From Chloroflexota bacterium (GTDB taxonomy: Bacteria; Chloroflexota; Anaerolineae; UBA3071): DNA of 9,370 nucleotides. Numbering within the stretch: position 1 is the stretch's first letter; every line of letters starts with the position of its first letter. Where the stretch lies: contig JACNHM010000220.1 in assembly GCA_014383605.1 (NCBI GenBank), positions 1-9,370 on the forward strand, read 5' to 3'. The position numbers were made by a program, and so were the translations under genes. The notes under the pieces are model-generated. The model was not told where the DNA came from, did no database searches, and saw only the letters and a list, made by a program, of their open reading frames with translations. Below, piece by piece: positions 1 to 6,261 of the stretch.

Positions 1-1145
1 CTGAGCCTGTCCATAGCCTCTGCAATCCGCCCCGTGTCCTGGCCCAGCGATATGCGCAGATAGCCTTCACCGTATTGGCCGAAGGCTGTGCCGGGGGTGA
101 TGCTGATGCCCGTTTCGCGCAGCAACTTGTCGGCGAAGTCGGCCGCGGTGTAGCCTTGCGGCACATCCGCCCAGATGTACAGGCTGGCCTGAGGGCAGCG
201 GGCGCGGAGGCCCACCTCCTCCAGCGTGGCCAGAATCATGTCGCGTCGCCGCTGGTAGACGGCATTGCGCTCCGCCAGCCAACCCTGGTCGCCGGTTAAG
301 GCCACGACGGCCGCATCCTGTATGGCCCGGAAGATGCCACTGTCCACGTTGCTTTTGATGCGCAACAGCGCATTAATGGCCGCAGCATTGCCCACAGCCA
401 TGCCCACGCGCCAGCCGGCCATGTTGTGCGACTTGGAGAGAGAGTTGAACTCCACGGCCACCTGTTTGGCTCCCGGTACTTGCAGCAGGCTGGGGGCCTG
501 GTAGCCATCAAAGGCGATGTCGGTATAGGGAGCGTCGTGACAGATGAGCAGATCGTGCTGGCGGGCGAAGGCCATGACACGCTCGAAGAACTCCAGCGGG
601 GCCACGGCCCCGGTGGGGTTGTTGGGATAGTTGAGCCACAGGAGCCGCGCTCGATCGGCCACGTCGCCGGGGATGGCATCGAGGTCAGGCAGGAAATCGT
701 TCTCCGCCAGCAGAGGCACAGCATAGGCTTCGCCGCCGGCCATGTAGCTGCCCATGCGGTAGGAAGGATAGCCGGGATCGGGCACCAACGCCAGGTCGCC
801 GGGGTCAAGCCAGGCCAGGGCCATGTTGACGATGCCTTCCTTCGAGCCGATGAGCGGCAGGACCTCGCTGGCGGGATCCAGGGCCACGCCGAAGCGCTGG
901 GCGTAGTAATCGGCCGTAGCCTGCCGCAGCGCGGGCGTGCCGAGGTAGCCAGCGTAGCCGTGGTGATCGGGGTTCAAGGCTGATCGGTGCAAGGCTTCGA
1001 TAATGAGATCGGGAGGTGGCATGTCGGGGCTGCCGATATCGAGGCGGATGACGTCCAGTCCCTCAGCTTGCAGGGCGCGGATGCGCGCTCCCAGGGAAGC
1101 GAAAACGTACATGGGCAAACGGCTCAGACGGTCGGCGGGTTGCAC
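1..1145 (-). CDS. LL-diaminopimelate aminotransferase-like PLP enzyme (class I/II), 3' end cut by window
   Basis: This is a fold-type I, PLP-dependent aminotransferase. 381 codons are visible and the C-terminus runs off the left edge, probably missing only a few residues. The start is GTG at 1145: an AGAGG (1154-1158) lies 8 nt upstream and the protein begins near the usual family N-terminus. Visible motifs are an N-terminal IRLDIGSPD, the NYPNNPTG substrate/PLP loop (about residue 170), and EFNSLSKSHNMAGWRVG with the Schiff-base lysine at K238, followed by KSNVDSGIF. The last two resemble LL-diaminopimelate aminotransferase (DapL), which converts tetrahydrodipicolinate to LL-diaminopimelate for lysine and peptidoglycan. 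Other cytosolic class I aminotransferases (alanine, aspartate, MalY-like) share much of this, so substrate is inferred. It follows the M28 peptidase gene by 103 nt and has an octamer-repeat leader, so it may be separately expressed. Confidence 0.85.
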   Translation of the reverse strand, partial: MQPADRLSRLPMYVFASLGARIRALQAEGLDVIRLDIGSPDMPPPDLIIEALHRSALNPDHHGYAGYLGTPALRQATADYYAQRFGVALDPASEVLPLIGSKEGIVNMALAWLDPGDLALVPDPGYPSYRMGSYMAGGEAYAVPLLAENDFLPDLDAIPGDVADRARLLWLNYPNNPTGAVAPLEFFERVMAFARQHDLLICHDAPYTDIAFDGYQAPSLLQVPGAKQVAVEFNSLSKSHNMAGWRVGMAVGNAAAINALLRIKSNVDSGIFRAIQDAAVVALTGDQGWLAERNAVYQRRRDMILATLEEVGLRARCPQASLYIWADVPQGYTAADFADKLLRETGISITPGTAFGQYGEGYLRISLGQDTGRIAEAMDRL

Positions 1146-1162
1146 GGCTTTTTCCTCTCTAT

Positions 1163-1202
1163 GGTAAACTGGTAGATTGGTACATTGGTAGGTAGGTTGG
1201 GA
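1163..1202. repeat. Degenerate tandem octamer repeat (GGTAGATT family)
   Basis: Five consecutive 8-nt blocks read GGTAAACT, GGTAGATT, GGTACATT, GGTAGGTA and GGTTGGGA on the plus strand. More decayed blocks seem to follow toward 1225. It occupies much of the 103-nt gap between the M28 gene stop and the aminotransferase start, ending 17 nt before the GTG. The second block is identical to the unit of the perfect array at 6161-6216, so both appear to belong to one repeat family. Confidence 0.6.
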
Positions 1203-1248
1203 AACTGGGAACCAGTGAATTGGCTACCAGGTTCCAATGTGCCGAGCT

Positions 1249-2235
1249 TCAATCTACTGCTTTTTCCAAGAAAGCCTCCAGGACCTTGCCCACCCGCTCC
1301 AGGCTCTCGGGTGATACTTTGTCTGCTGTATCCTGGGTTGTATGGTAGAATGGATAGTCGAAATCAATGATGTCCACGGCCTCAATGCCTTGGGCCAGGA
1401 ACGGTGTGTGGTCATCGGTAATGGCCCACTTGTACTCCGGGATGAAGACGTCCCCGTAGCCCAGATCGGCAGCCAGGGTCCACAGGGAGCGCGTCAATTG
1501 GGGGCTGGAGTTGCGCTCCATGTAGAGTTGTTGGTCGGCATCGCCGATCATGTCCACGAGAATGAGGAACTCAGGCTCTGGCAGCGGTGTGGGAGTGGCC
1601 TGCCTAGCCTCAGACGGTGCTGCCCCAGGAGCGATTCCCTGCGCCCACTGCTGGGCCATGTAGGTCGAACCGACGGCCCACTCCCAACCGTCGAGGTGTC
1701 CGTTGTCCTCGGCGTCGAAGAACACCAGCCACACCTGGTGCTGCAGTTTGTCCAGATCGAGGGCATAGGCCAGTTCCAGCAGCACGGCCACGCCGCTGGC
1801 CCCGTCGTTGGCTCCCAGCACAGGTTCCTCGCGCCGGGCGGGATCGGGATCGGCGTCAGCCCGGCGGCGGGTATCGTAATGGGCAGCGATGAGAGCTATG
1901 GGTCCCTCCCCCGTCCGGCCGATGACATTGGTGATCTCTGTGTCCTTGTAGGTGAACGTCTGGGTGATCACTGTCCAGCCCTGAGCGGCCAGCTCGGCCA
2001 TGATGTACTGCCGGGTCGCGGCGGCAGCCTCAGAGCCAGTGGGCCGAGGGCCAAGGTCGGTCTGAGCCAGAACGTGGGCGTAGGCTCGTTGGCCGTCGAA
2101 GACACGCGGTTCGGGCGTGGGTGCTGGCTGCGGCAGCAATCCATGGCCAAGCCAGCCCAAATAGCCCACTGCGCCCAAAAGCACCAGGACCAATAACATC
2201 TCCAGCCAGTACTTCTGTACCCATGATCTTGCCAT
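1249..2235 (-). CDS. Membrane-anchored M28-family zinc metallopeptidase / glutaminyl-cyclase-like protein
   Basis: A 328-aa protein of the M28 (Zn-dependent exopeptidase) superfamily. Residues 11-33 form one hydrophobic segment after a basic N-terminus, an uncleaved anchor or signal peptide, followed by a Pro-rich linker (35-43), so the catalytic domain should lie outside the membrane. Candidate metal and catalytic residues in order: H119 and D121 (AAHYDT), D144 (GANDGASG), E176-D177 (FFDAED), D228 (VDMIGD), D275-H276 (TDDHTPF) and H298 (YPFYHTTQDT). The DDHxPFL and YHTxxDT blocks resemble type II glutaminyl-peptide cyclotransferases as much as aminopeptidases, so the reaction could be N-terminal Gln cyclisation or amino-acid release. 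A Pro/Thr-rich insert (about 203-222) interrupts the catalytic domain. The ATG at 2235 has only a distant GGGGAG (12 nt). The gene stands alone, with 431 nt upstream free of genes. Confidence 0.85.
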   Translation of the reverse strand: MARSWVQKYWLEMLLVLVLLGAVGYLGWLGHGLLPQPAPTPEPRVFDGQRAYAHVLAQTDLGPRPTGSEAAAATRQYIMAELAAQGWTVITQTFTYKDTEITNVIGRTGEGPIALIAAHYDTRRRADADPDPARREEPVLGANDGASGVAVLLELAYALDLDKLQHQVWLVFFDAEDNGHLDGWEWAVGSTYMAQQWAQGIAPGAAPSEARQATPTPLPEPEFLILVDMIGDADQQLYMERNSSPQLTRSLWTLAADLGYGDVFIPEYKWAITDDHTPFLAQGIEAVDIIDFDYPFYHTTQDTADKVSPESLERVGKVLEAFLEKAVD

Positions 2236-2301
2236 TGTGTGTCGTGTCTCCCCACAACAGTGCCAGTCGGAAAAGCATAGGCTGCGTCGGCGTCAAGGCG
2301 C

Positions 2302-2372
2302 TTCGCATAGTCTATCTTGCCTTCAAAGAAAAACCGGCAGTGTCTGTCATCCTATGTTTATGACTATGCGAA
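2302..2372. repeat. Perfect 11-bp inverted repeat TTCGCATAGTC / GACTATGCGAA
   Basis: The left arm TTCGCATAGTC occupies 2302-2312 and the right arm GACTATGCGAA 2362-2372, separated by 49 nt. The same right-arm motif recurs at 2631-2641, so the left arm can also pair with that copy to bound a 340-bp segment. It lies 67-137 nt upstream of the M28 start codon, so it could be part of its control region. Confidence 0.6.
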
Positions 2373-2373
2373 A
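2351..2373. repeat. Direct repeat, copy 1 (GTTTRTGACTATGCGAAA core)
   Basis: This 23-bp segment matches 2620-2642 at 20 of 23 positions; the 3' 18 bp differ at one position only. The second copy lies 269 nt away in the same orientation. Confidence 0.6.
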
Positions 2374-2424
2374 TCGCCATATATTCACCGATTCCTTAGA
2401 ACAGCCAGCCCACGGGTGATGTAC

Positions 2425-2482
2425 CGGAGTCCCGAACTTGTCCGGGGCGTGGCTCCGCACCCCCAGCAAGTTGGGGGCTCCG
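2425..2482. repeat. 58-bp imperfect palindrome (REP-like)
   Basis: The outer arms GGAGTCCCGAACTTG (2426-2440) and CAAGTTGGGGGCTCC (2467-2481) are complementary at 13 of 15 positions, with a further C-G pair at 2425/2482. The interior (2441-2466) continues with a weaker GC-rich match centred at 2453/2454. Transcribed, either strand would fold into a long stem-loop. No T-run follows it, so a repetitive extragenic palindrome or a mobile-element core is more likely than a simple terminator. Confidence 0.6.
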
Positions 2483-2554
2483 CCATTTGTGCTGACTAGC
2501 AGGCCAAGGGCGTTGGACATCAAAACCAGGATGGCAGGCCACTCTCCACGCCGC

Positions 2555-2571
2555 GCCCAATACGATTGGGC
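2555..2571. repeat. Small perfect hairpin GCCCAAT-ACG-ATTGGGC
   Basis: A perfect 7-bp stem with a 3-nt loop. It is about 95 nt downstream of the der stop. No T-run follows on the minus strand and only TTCT on the plus strand, so a role as intrinsic terminator is possible but weak. Confidence 0.4.
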
Positions 2572-2619
2572 TTCTACCCAATTCGCAAAATACGGTTCTT
2601 GACGGTTCAGGATGTAAAC

Positions 2620-2642
2620 CCGACGTTTGTGACTATGCGAAA
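2620..2642. repeat. Direct repeat, copy 2 (GTTTRTGACTATGCGAAA core)
   Basis: Second copy of the segment at 2351-2373 (20 of 23 identical), ending 24 nt from the der stop codon. Together with the inverted arm at 2302-2312 it brackets most of the intergenic region. Confidence 0.6.
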
Positions 2643-2666
2643 GACCTATTCGCCCACCCCGCAGCG

Positions 2667-4034
2667 CTATTCCTGGCTACGCGGCCTGAACACCAGCTGC
2701 AACGGCGTACCTTCGAAAGGATAGCGCTCCCGCAGGCGATTCTCCAGATAGCGCTGGTACGTGAAGTGCACCAACTGCGGGTCGTTGACGAAGAATAGAA
2801 AGGTGGGCGGGTCCACCTGGGCCTGCGTGGCGTAGTAAAACCGCAGCCGCTTGCCCCGCTTGGACGGCGGCGCGTGCTGAGACACAATCTCTTGCAGCCA
2901 GCGGTTCAGCTCGCTGGTGGGGATGCGCACCAACCGCTCGGCCTGCACCCGCAGCGCCGTGGGGATCACCTGGTGCACCCGCTGCCGCGTCCGGGCGGAG
3001 ATGAACAGCACCGGCACATAATCCATGAAACGCAACGCCCCGCGCACCCTCTGGGTCACCTCGGTCATGGTGTGCGTATCCTTTTCCAGCAGGTCCCACT
3101 TGTTCACCACGACCACCACGCTCTTCGCTTCTTCCAAGATGTAGCCGGCAATGTGCGCGTCTTGCAGCGTGACGCCCGTGGTGGCATCAATGAGCAGCAG
3201 CACCACGTCGGCCCGCTGGATGGCTCGCAGCGCCCGCAGCACGCTGTAGCGCTCAACGCCCCGCTCAATCTTGCCCCGCCGCCGGATGCCGGCCGTATCA
3301 ATCAGCACCAGCGGCTGACCTTCCCATTCCAAGAAGGTGTCAATGGCGTCGCGGGTTGTGCCGGGAATGGGGCTGACGATGGCGCGCTCCTGGCCCAGCA
3401 GGACATTAAGCAACGACGACTTGCCCACATTGGGGCGACCCACGATGGCGATCTTCACCGCCTCCGGCAACTCCTCCAGCTCGCCGGCGGGGAAGCTGCT
3501 CACCACTTCGTCCAGCAGGTCGCCCGTGCCCGTGCCATGCACGGCAGAGATGGGAAAAGGTTCGCCCAAACCCAGGGCGTAGAAGTCCACGGCGGCCGCC
3601 CGCAGAGCGGCGTTGTCGGCCTTGTTGGCGGCCAGCAATACCGGCTTGCCCGTTCGTCGCAGCCGATGGGCCACGTCCTCATCGCCGGCCGTCACGCCAT
3701 CCTGGACATCCACCAGGAAAACGATCACGTCGGCCTCGGCGATGGCCACCTCCACCTGGGCGCGCACCTCCTCCACGTAATCGGCCGAGTCCCGTGCCAG
3801 CGGCGCGGGACGCGCCTCTTTGGGCTGCTGGGGGTCACTGGCGGCGATGTCCAGCCCCCCCGTGTCCACGACGGTGAAATCCACACCGGCCCACTCGCTA
3901 TCGCCGTACAAGCGGTCGCGGGTGGTGCCCGGCAAGTCCTCGACGATGGCTTGCCGGTGCCCGATCAGGCGATTGAAGAGGGCGGACTTGCCCACGTTGG
4001 GCCGTCCCACGAGAGCGACGATCGGCCGAGTCAT
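2667..4034 (-). CDS. der: Ribosome biogenesis GTPase Der (EngA)
   Basis: A 455-aa tandem-GTPase protein; Der acts in the cytosol in 50S ribosomal subunit maturation. The first G domain has the P-loop GRPNVGKS (10-17), TTR (38-39 region), DTGG (57-60) and NKAD (137-140). The second has GRPNVGKS (199-206), GTTRD (225-229), DTAG (246-249) and NKWD (311-314). A KH-like domain fills about 340-455. Length is normal for the family, with a somewhat long segment after DTGG (about 62-90). I chose ATG 4034 because GGAGG (4044-4048) lies 9 nt upstream. The in-frame GTG at 4040, which overlaps the ybbR stop by one base, is only 3 nt from that site. Close packing against ybbR implies cotranscription and probable translational coupling with cdaA-ybbR. 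Confidence 0.96.
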   Translation of the reverse strand: MTRPIVALVGRPNVGKSALFNRLIGHRQAIVEDLPGTTRDRLYGDSEWAGVDFTVVDTGGLDIAASDPQQPKEARPAPLARDSADYVEEVRAQVEVAIAEADVIVFLVDVQDGVTAGDEDVAHRLRRTGKPVLLAANKADNAALRAAAVDFYALGLGEPFPISAVHGTGTGDLLDEVVSSFPAGELEELPEAVKIAIVGRPNVGKSSLLNVLLGQERAIVSPIPGTTRDAIDTFLEWEGQPLVLIDTAGIRRRGKIERGVERYSVLRALRAIQRADVVLLLIDATTGVTLQDAHIAGYILEEAKSVVVVVNKWDLLEKDTHTMTEVTQRVRGALRFMDYVPVLFISARTRQRVHQVIPTALRVQAERLVRIPTSELNRWLQEIVSQHAPPSKRGKRLRFYYATQAQVDPPTFLFFVNDPQLVHFTYQRYLENRLRERYPFEGTPLQLVFRPRSQE

Positions 4035-4039
4035 CAGCA

Positions 4040-5362
4040 CTAGCCTCCCGTCGCAGTTGGCACAGGCAGAGGGGGCGTCGCCGTTGCCGTGATCACGCGT
4101 GTTGCTGTGGCCGTGGGGGTGGATGCGGGAGTGGGAGTGAGAGTAGGGGTGGGGGTTGCCAGTTCGGTGATCCGGACCTCGACGGTCTCCGGCACCAGGG
4201 TCTCCTGCCGCATGCCCTCCGGCAGGATCACCGTGGGCACCAGGGTGTGGGTGCCAGCGCTCAATCCCGTCAGGTCAAGCACAACCTGTACGTCGCTGGG
4301 CGACAGTGTCTCCAGCCGGGGCAGAGGGCCGGCCACGAGAACATCCACAGCCTGCGGTGAGAGTTCGGCTCGCAGTGCGTCGCTTAATCCCTGTATCACC
4401 GGCACTCGCTGCACCCAGGCGCTTTCCTCAATAGGCGTGATGCCCACACTGACGACGACACTCTGCGTGCCGAAGACGGAGACATTCTCGGGCACGATAA
4501 GCGCCAAGCGCTCCACGACGTCACCACTGGCCCCCTCAATGTTCACCGGGGCTGTTTCCACGTAGCCGGGCACCGCCTCGATGGCGGCGGGGCTGCCAAA
4601 AAGGGTCACGATGGAGGGGTCAACGGCCACCTCGCTGATGCGATAGCCCCGCGCAGGCTGACCTTCCCAGCGTACCCGCACAGGCACGTCCCGATAGCCG
4701 GGGCGTTGCTCGATGGGCACGGTTACGGTCACCACACGCGGCGTCCATTCCACCACGCTGCCCACAGCCTGGCCCTGCTTGTCTCGCAGGGATACCGTCC
4801 GACGGTAGTCCACCGTGCTGCGCGCCGTCCGCAGATAGACCTCGGCCACAGCCGCGGTCACGGAATCGACGTAATGCTCCGGGCCGCTGACCAGCACTTC
4901 GGCCGGCGTGACCTCTGGCGTGTGCCAATCATAGCCCAGGGGAGGCGAATCCATGACCTCCACCCGCACCGGCACGTTCTTCTGGGCCAGGCGCTCCAAT
5001 TGCACTGCCACCTCAGATGGCGTCACGCCCAGCAACTGCACACCCGGTTGGTGATGGACAATCTGAACATCTAGCTGATGCTGTCCAATGCCCAAACCGG
5101 CCACATCCACGTAGGCATCGAACTCGGCTTCGACACCCGACTGCCACGTCTCCCAGAGGTCCTTGGACACGCGCACATTGACATCCACAGAGTCAGGCGT
5201 CACACTGCGCAAAGCCATGCCTTCCTCCAGTCCTTGCAAGGTGATCGGCGCACCACGCACCAACACCTCCTGGATGTTCTCCTGCTCGGCCACCGCCCAG
5301 ACGACGAGCGCCAACACCAGCGCCAGAACCACGGTGCCCACTTCCACCAGCCAGCGCCTCAT
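4040..5362 (-). CDS. YbbR-domain protein, CdaR-type partner of the diadenylate cyclase
   Basis: A 440-aa protein with one N-terminal membrane segment (about 8-26) and an extracytoplasmic remainder. Four similar blocks, each starting near a NVPV/DVPV/RVPV-like strand and ending with a V-x-V strand, fit YbbR repeats at about 36-124, 128-216, 223-307 and 314-399. The last 39 residues (402-440) are a Thr/Pro/Ala-rich stalk-like tail with no further domain. In Firmicutes the YbbR protein CdaR binds and modulates the membrane cyclase CdaA; the same pairing here supports that role by inference. The start is ATG 5362: it overlaps the cdaA stop as ATGA, and GGGAG (5371-5375) sits 8 nt upstream. An in-frame ATG at 5377 lacks a comparable site. 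No cysteines are present. Confidence 0.9.
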   Translation of the reverse strand: MRRWLVEVGTVVLALVLALVVWAVAEQENIQEVLVRGAPITLQGLEEGMALRSVTPDSVDVNVRVSKDLWETWQSGVEAEFDAYVDVAGLGIGQHQLDVQIVHHQPGVQLLGVTPSEVAVQLERLAQKNVPVRVEVMDSPPLGYDWHTPEVTPAEVLVSGPEHYVDSVTAAVAEVYLRTARSTVDYRRTVSLRDKQGQAVGSVVEWTPRVVTVTVPIEQRPGYRDVPVRVRWEGQPARGYRISEVAVDPSIVTLFGSPAAIEAVPGYVETAPVNIEGASGDVVERLALIVPENVSVFGTQSVVVSVGITPIEESAWVQRVPVIQGLSDALRAELSPQAVDVLVAGPLPRLETLSPSDVQVVLDLTGLSAGTHTLVPTVILPEGMRQETLVPETVEVRITELATPTPTLTPTPASTPTATATRVITATATPPLPVPTATGG

Positions 5363-6147
5363 CGCAGTCTCTCCCACACGCCACGCCGCACGTAGAAGGC
5401 CTCCAGCACGCGGCTGAGCCGTTTCTCATCCAGCCGGCGAGCGATGCCACCGCGTCGGGCCACAGAGATGATCCCCGTCTCCTCGGAAACGACAAGGGTC
5501 AAGGCGTCGCTTTGTTCGGTGATGCCCACAGCAGCCCGATGGCGAGTGCCCAGGCCGCCCCCCATGGGCCGTTCGGTCAGAGGCAACATGCACGCCGCGG
5601 CGACCACACGCTCGCCGCGCACGATCACCGCCCCATCGTGCAAGGCGGTGCCGGGGTAGAAAATGCTCAACAGCAACTGTGCCGTCAGCCGTCCATCCAC
5701 CCGAACGCCGGTCTCAACGTAGTCCTGCAAGCCCGTTTCTCCCTCCAAAACAATGAGGGCGCCGTGACGGCGCTCCGAGAGAGTGAGCGCAGCCTCCACC
5801 ATCTCGCCGATCAGATGCGCCACCTGCTGCTCTTCACGCGGGATCAAAAAAGGCGCCGCCCGCCCCAGCCGCTCGAGGGCCCGGCGCAGCTCTGGCTGGA
5901 AGATCACCGGCAGGGCCAGCAATATGGCAGGCAATGAGGTGCGCACCAGCCAACTGAAGGCGGGCAGCTTGAGCTGGGTGGTGACCAGGAGAATCACCAC
6001 CACGATGACCAGGACGCCGCGCAGAAGCTGCACGGCCTGCGTGCCACGGAAAAGGCGCAGCAGTGCATAGAAGATCAGGGCCACTAGCAGAACGTCGAGG
6101 GCGCTCTGCCAGGTGAAGCGGCTGAAGGTGCTGAGCAAGTCGGTCAT
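5359..6147 (-). CDS. cdaA: Membrane diadenylate cyclase CdaA (DacA), makes cyclic di-AMP
   Basis: A 262-aa protein that should condense two ATP into cyclic di-AMP, a second messenger for osmolyte/potassium balance and cell-wall homeostasis. Three hydrophobic helices (about 14-31, 39-57, 66-84) are followed by a DAC (DisA_N) catalytic domain. The signature DGA is at 171-173 (ALHDGAVI), the RHR motif at 202-204 (GTRHRAA), and SEETG at 221-225. All expected catalytic elements are present and length is typical of CdaA rather than DisA or CdaS. ATG 6147 is the only plausible start, because an in-frame TGA lies 6 nt upstream. No Shine-Dalgarno is visible: the leader is CCATCTGACCA preceded by a tandem octamer array. 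The gene overlaps ybbR by 4 nt and follows argF after 114 nt. Confidence 0.95.
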   Translation of the reverse strand: MTDLLSTFSRFTWQSALDVLLVALIFYALLRLFRGTQAVQLLRGVLVIVVVILLVTTQLKLPAFSWLVRTSLPAILLALPVIFQPELRRALERLGRAAPFLIPREEQQVAHLIGEMVEAALTLSERRHGALIVLEGETGLQDYVETGVRVDGRLTAQLLLSIFYPGTALHDGAVIVRGERVVAAACMLPLTERPMGGGLGTRHRAAVGITEQSDALTLVVSEETGIISVARRGGIARRLDEKRLSRVLEAFYVRRGVWERLR

Positions 6148-6160
6148 TGGTCAGATGGTT

Positions 6161-6216
6161 GGTAGATCGGTAGATTGGTAGATTGGTAGATTGGTAGATT
6201 GGTAGATTGGTACATG
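6161..6216. repeat. Perfect tandem octamer array, (GGTAGATT)n, upstream of cdaA
   Basis: On the plus strand, five exact GGTAGATT units (6169-6208) are flanked by one-mismatch GGTAGATC (6161-6168) and partial GGTACATG (6209-6216). On the coding (minus) strand the leader reads as repeated AATCTACC and ends 13 nt before the cdaA ATG. The array fills half of the argF-cdaA gap. There are no spacers, so it is a simple tandem repeat and not a CRISPR. Confidence 0.9.
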
Positions 6217-6261
6217 GACAGATGGGCGGCAGGCAAACCCCGCTCTCCCGATGTCCCGCTG

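Larger units (their letters stand above)
2236..2666. other. Gene-free, repeat-rich intergenic region between der and the M28 gene
   Basis: I find no credible gene in these 431 nt; the short open frames here have no ribosome site or recognisable motif. The stretch holds two direct copies and one inverted copy of a motif built on GACTATGCGAA, a 58-bp imperfect palindrome and a small perfect hairpin, each listed separately. It should contain the promoter of the M28 gene and the end of the der transcript. I could not pick a convincing sigma-70 promoter or a hairpin followed by a T-run on the minus strand. Confidence 0.6.

Noticed and set aside
426..983. Plus-strand open frame (185 codons) opposite the aminotransferase
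   Set aside because: The minus strand encodes the aminotransferase with its PLP lysine motif; the plus-strand product has no recognisable features.
1343..1359. Octamer-like string GGTAGAATGGATAG inside the M28 coding region
   Set aside because: It lies in conserved coding sequence just after the YHTTQDT motif in plus-strand view and does not continue as a repeat, so resemblance is probably chance.
1342..2196. Plus-strand open frame (284 codons) opposite the M28 gene
   Set aside because: Antisense shadow; the minus strand carries the metal-binding motifs of a real enzyme.
2236..2330. Possible sigma-70 promoter for the M28 gene (TTGACG near 2295 with TATGCT downstream)
   Set aside because: The spacing between the two hexamers is about 11 nt, too short for a standard promoter; no better pair was found.
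2396..2581. Short open frame (61 codons, minus strand) in the der-M28 gap
   Set aside because: It runs through the palindrome, has no ribosome site or motif, and is better explained as repeat DNA.
4038..4040. GTG at 4040 as der start
   Set aside because: It is only 3 nt from GGAGG; ATG 4034 has a 9-nt spacing and gives the normal family N-terminus. It remains possible but less likely.
2874..4043. Long plus-strand open frame (389 codons) opposite der
   Set aside because: It is the antisense shadow of der. The composition is His/Gln/Gly-rich, with no motif and no ribosome site, whereas the minus strand encodes a complete Der with all motifs.
6161..6216. Tandem array considered as CRISPR
   Set aside because: Units are 8 nt and directly abutting with no spacers, and no cas gene is present.
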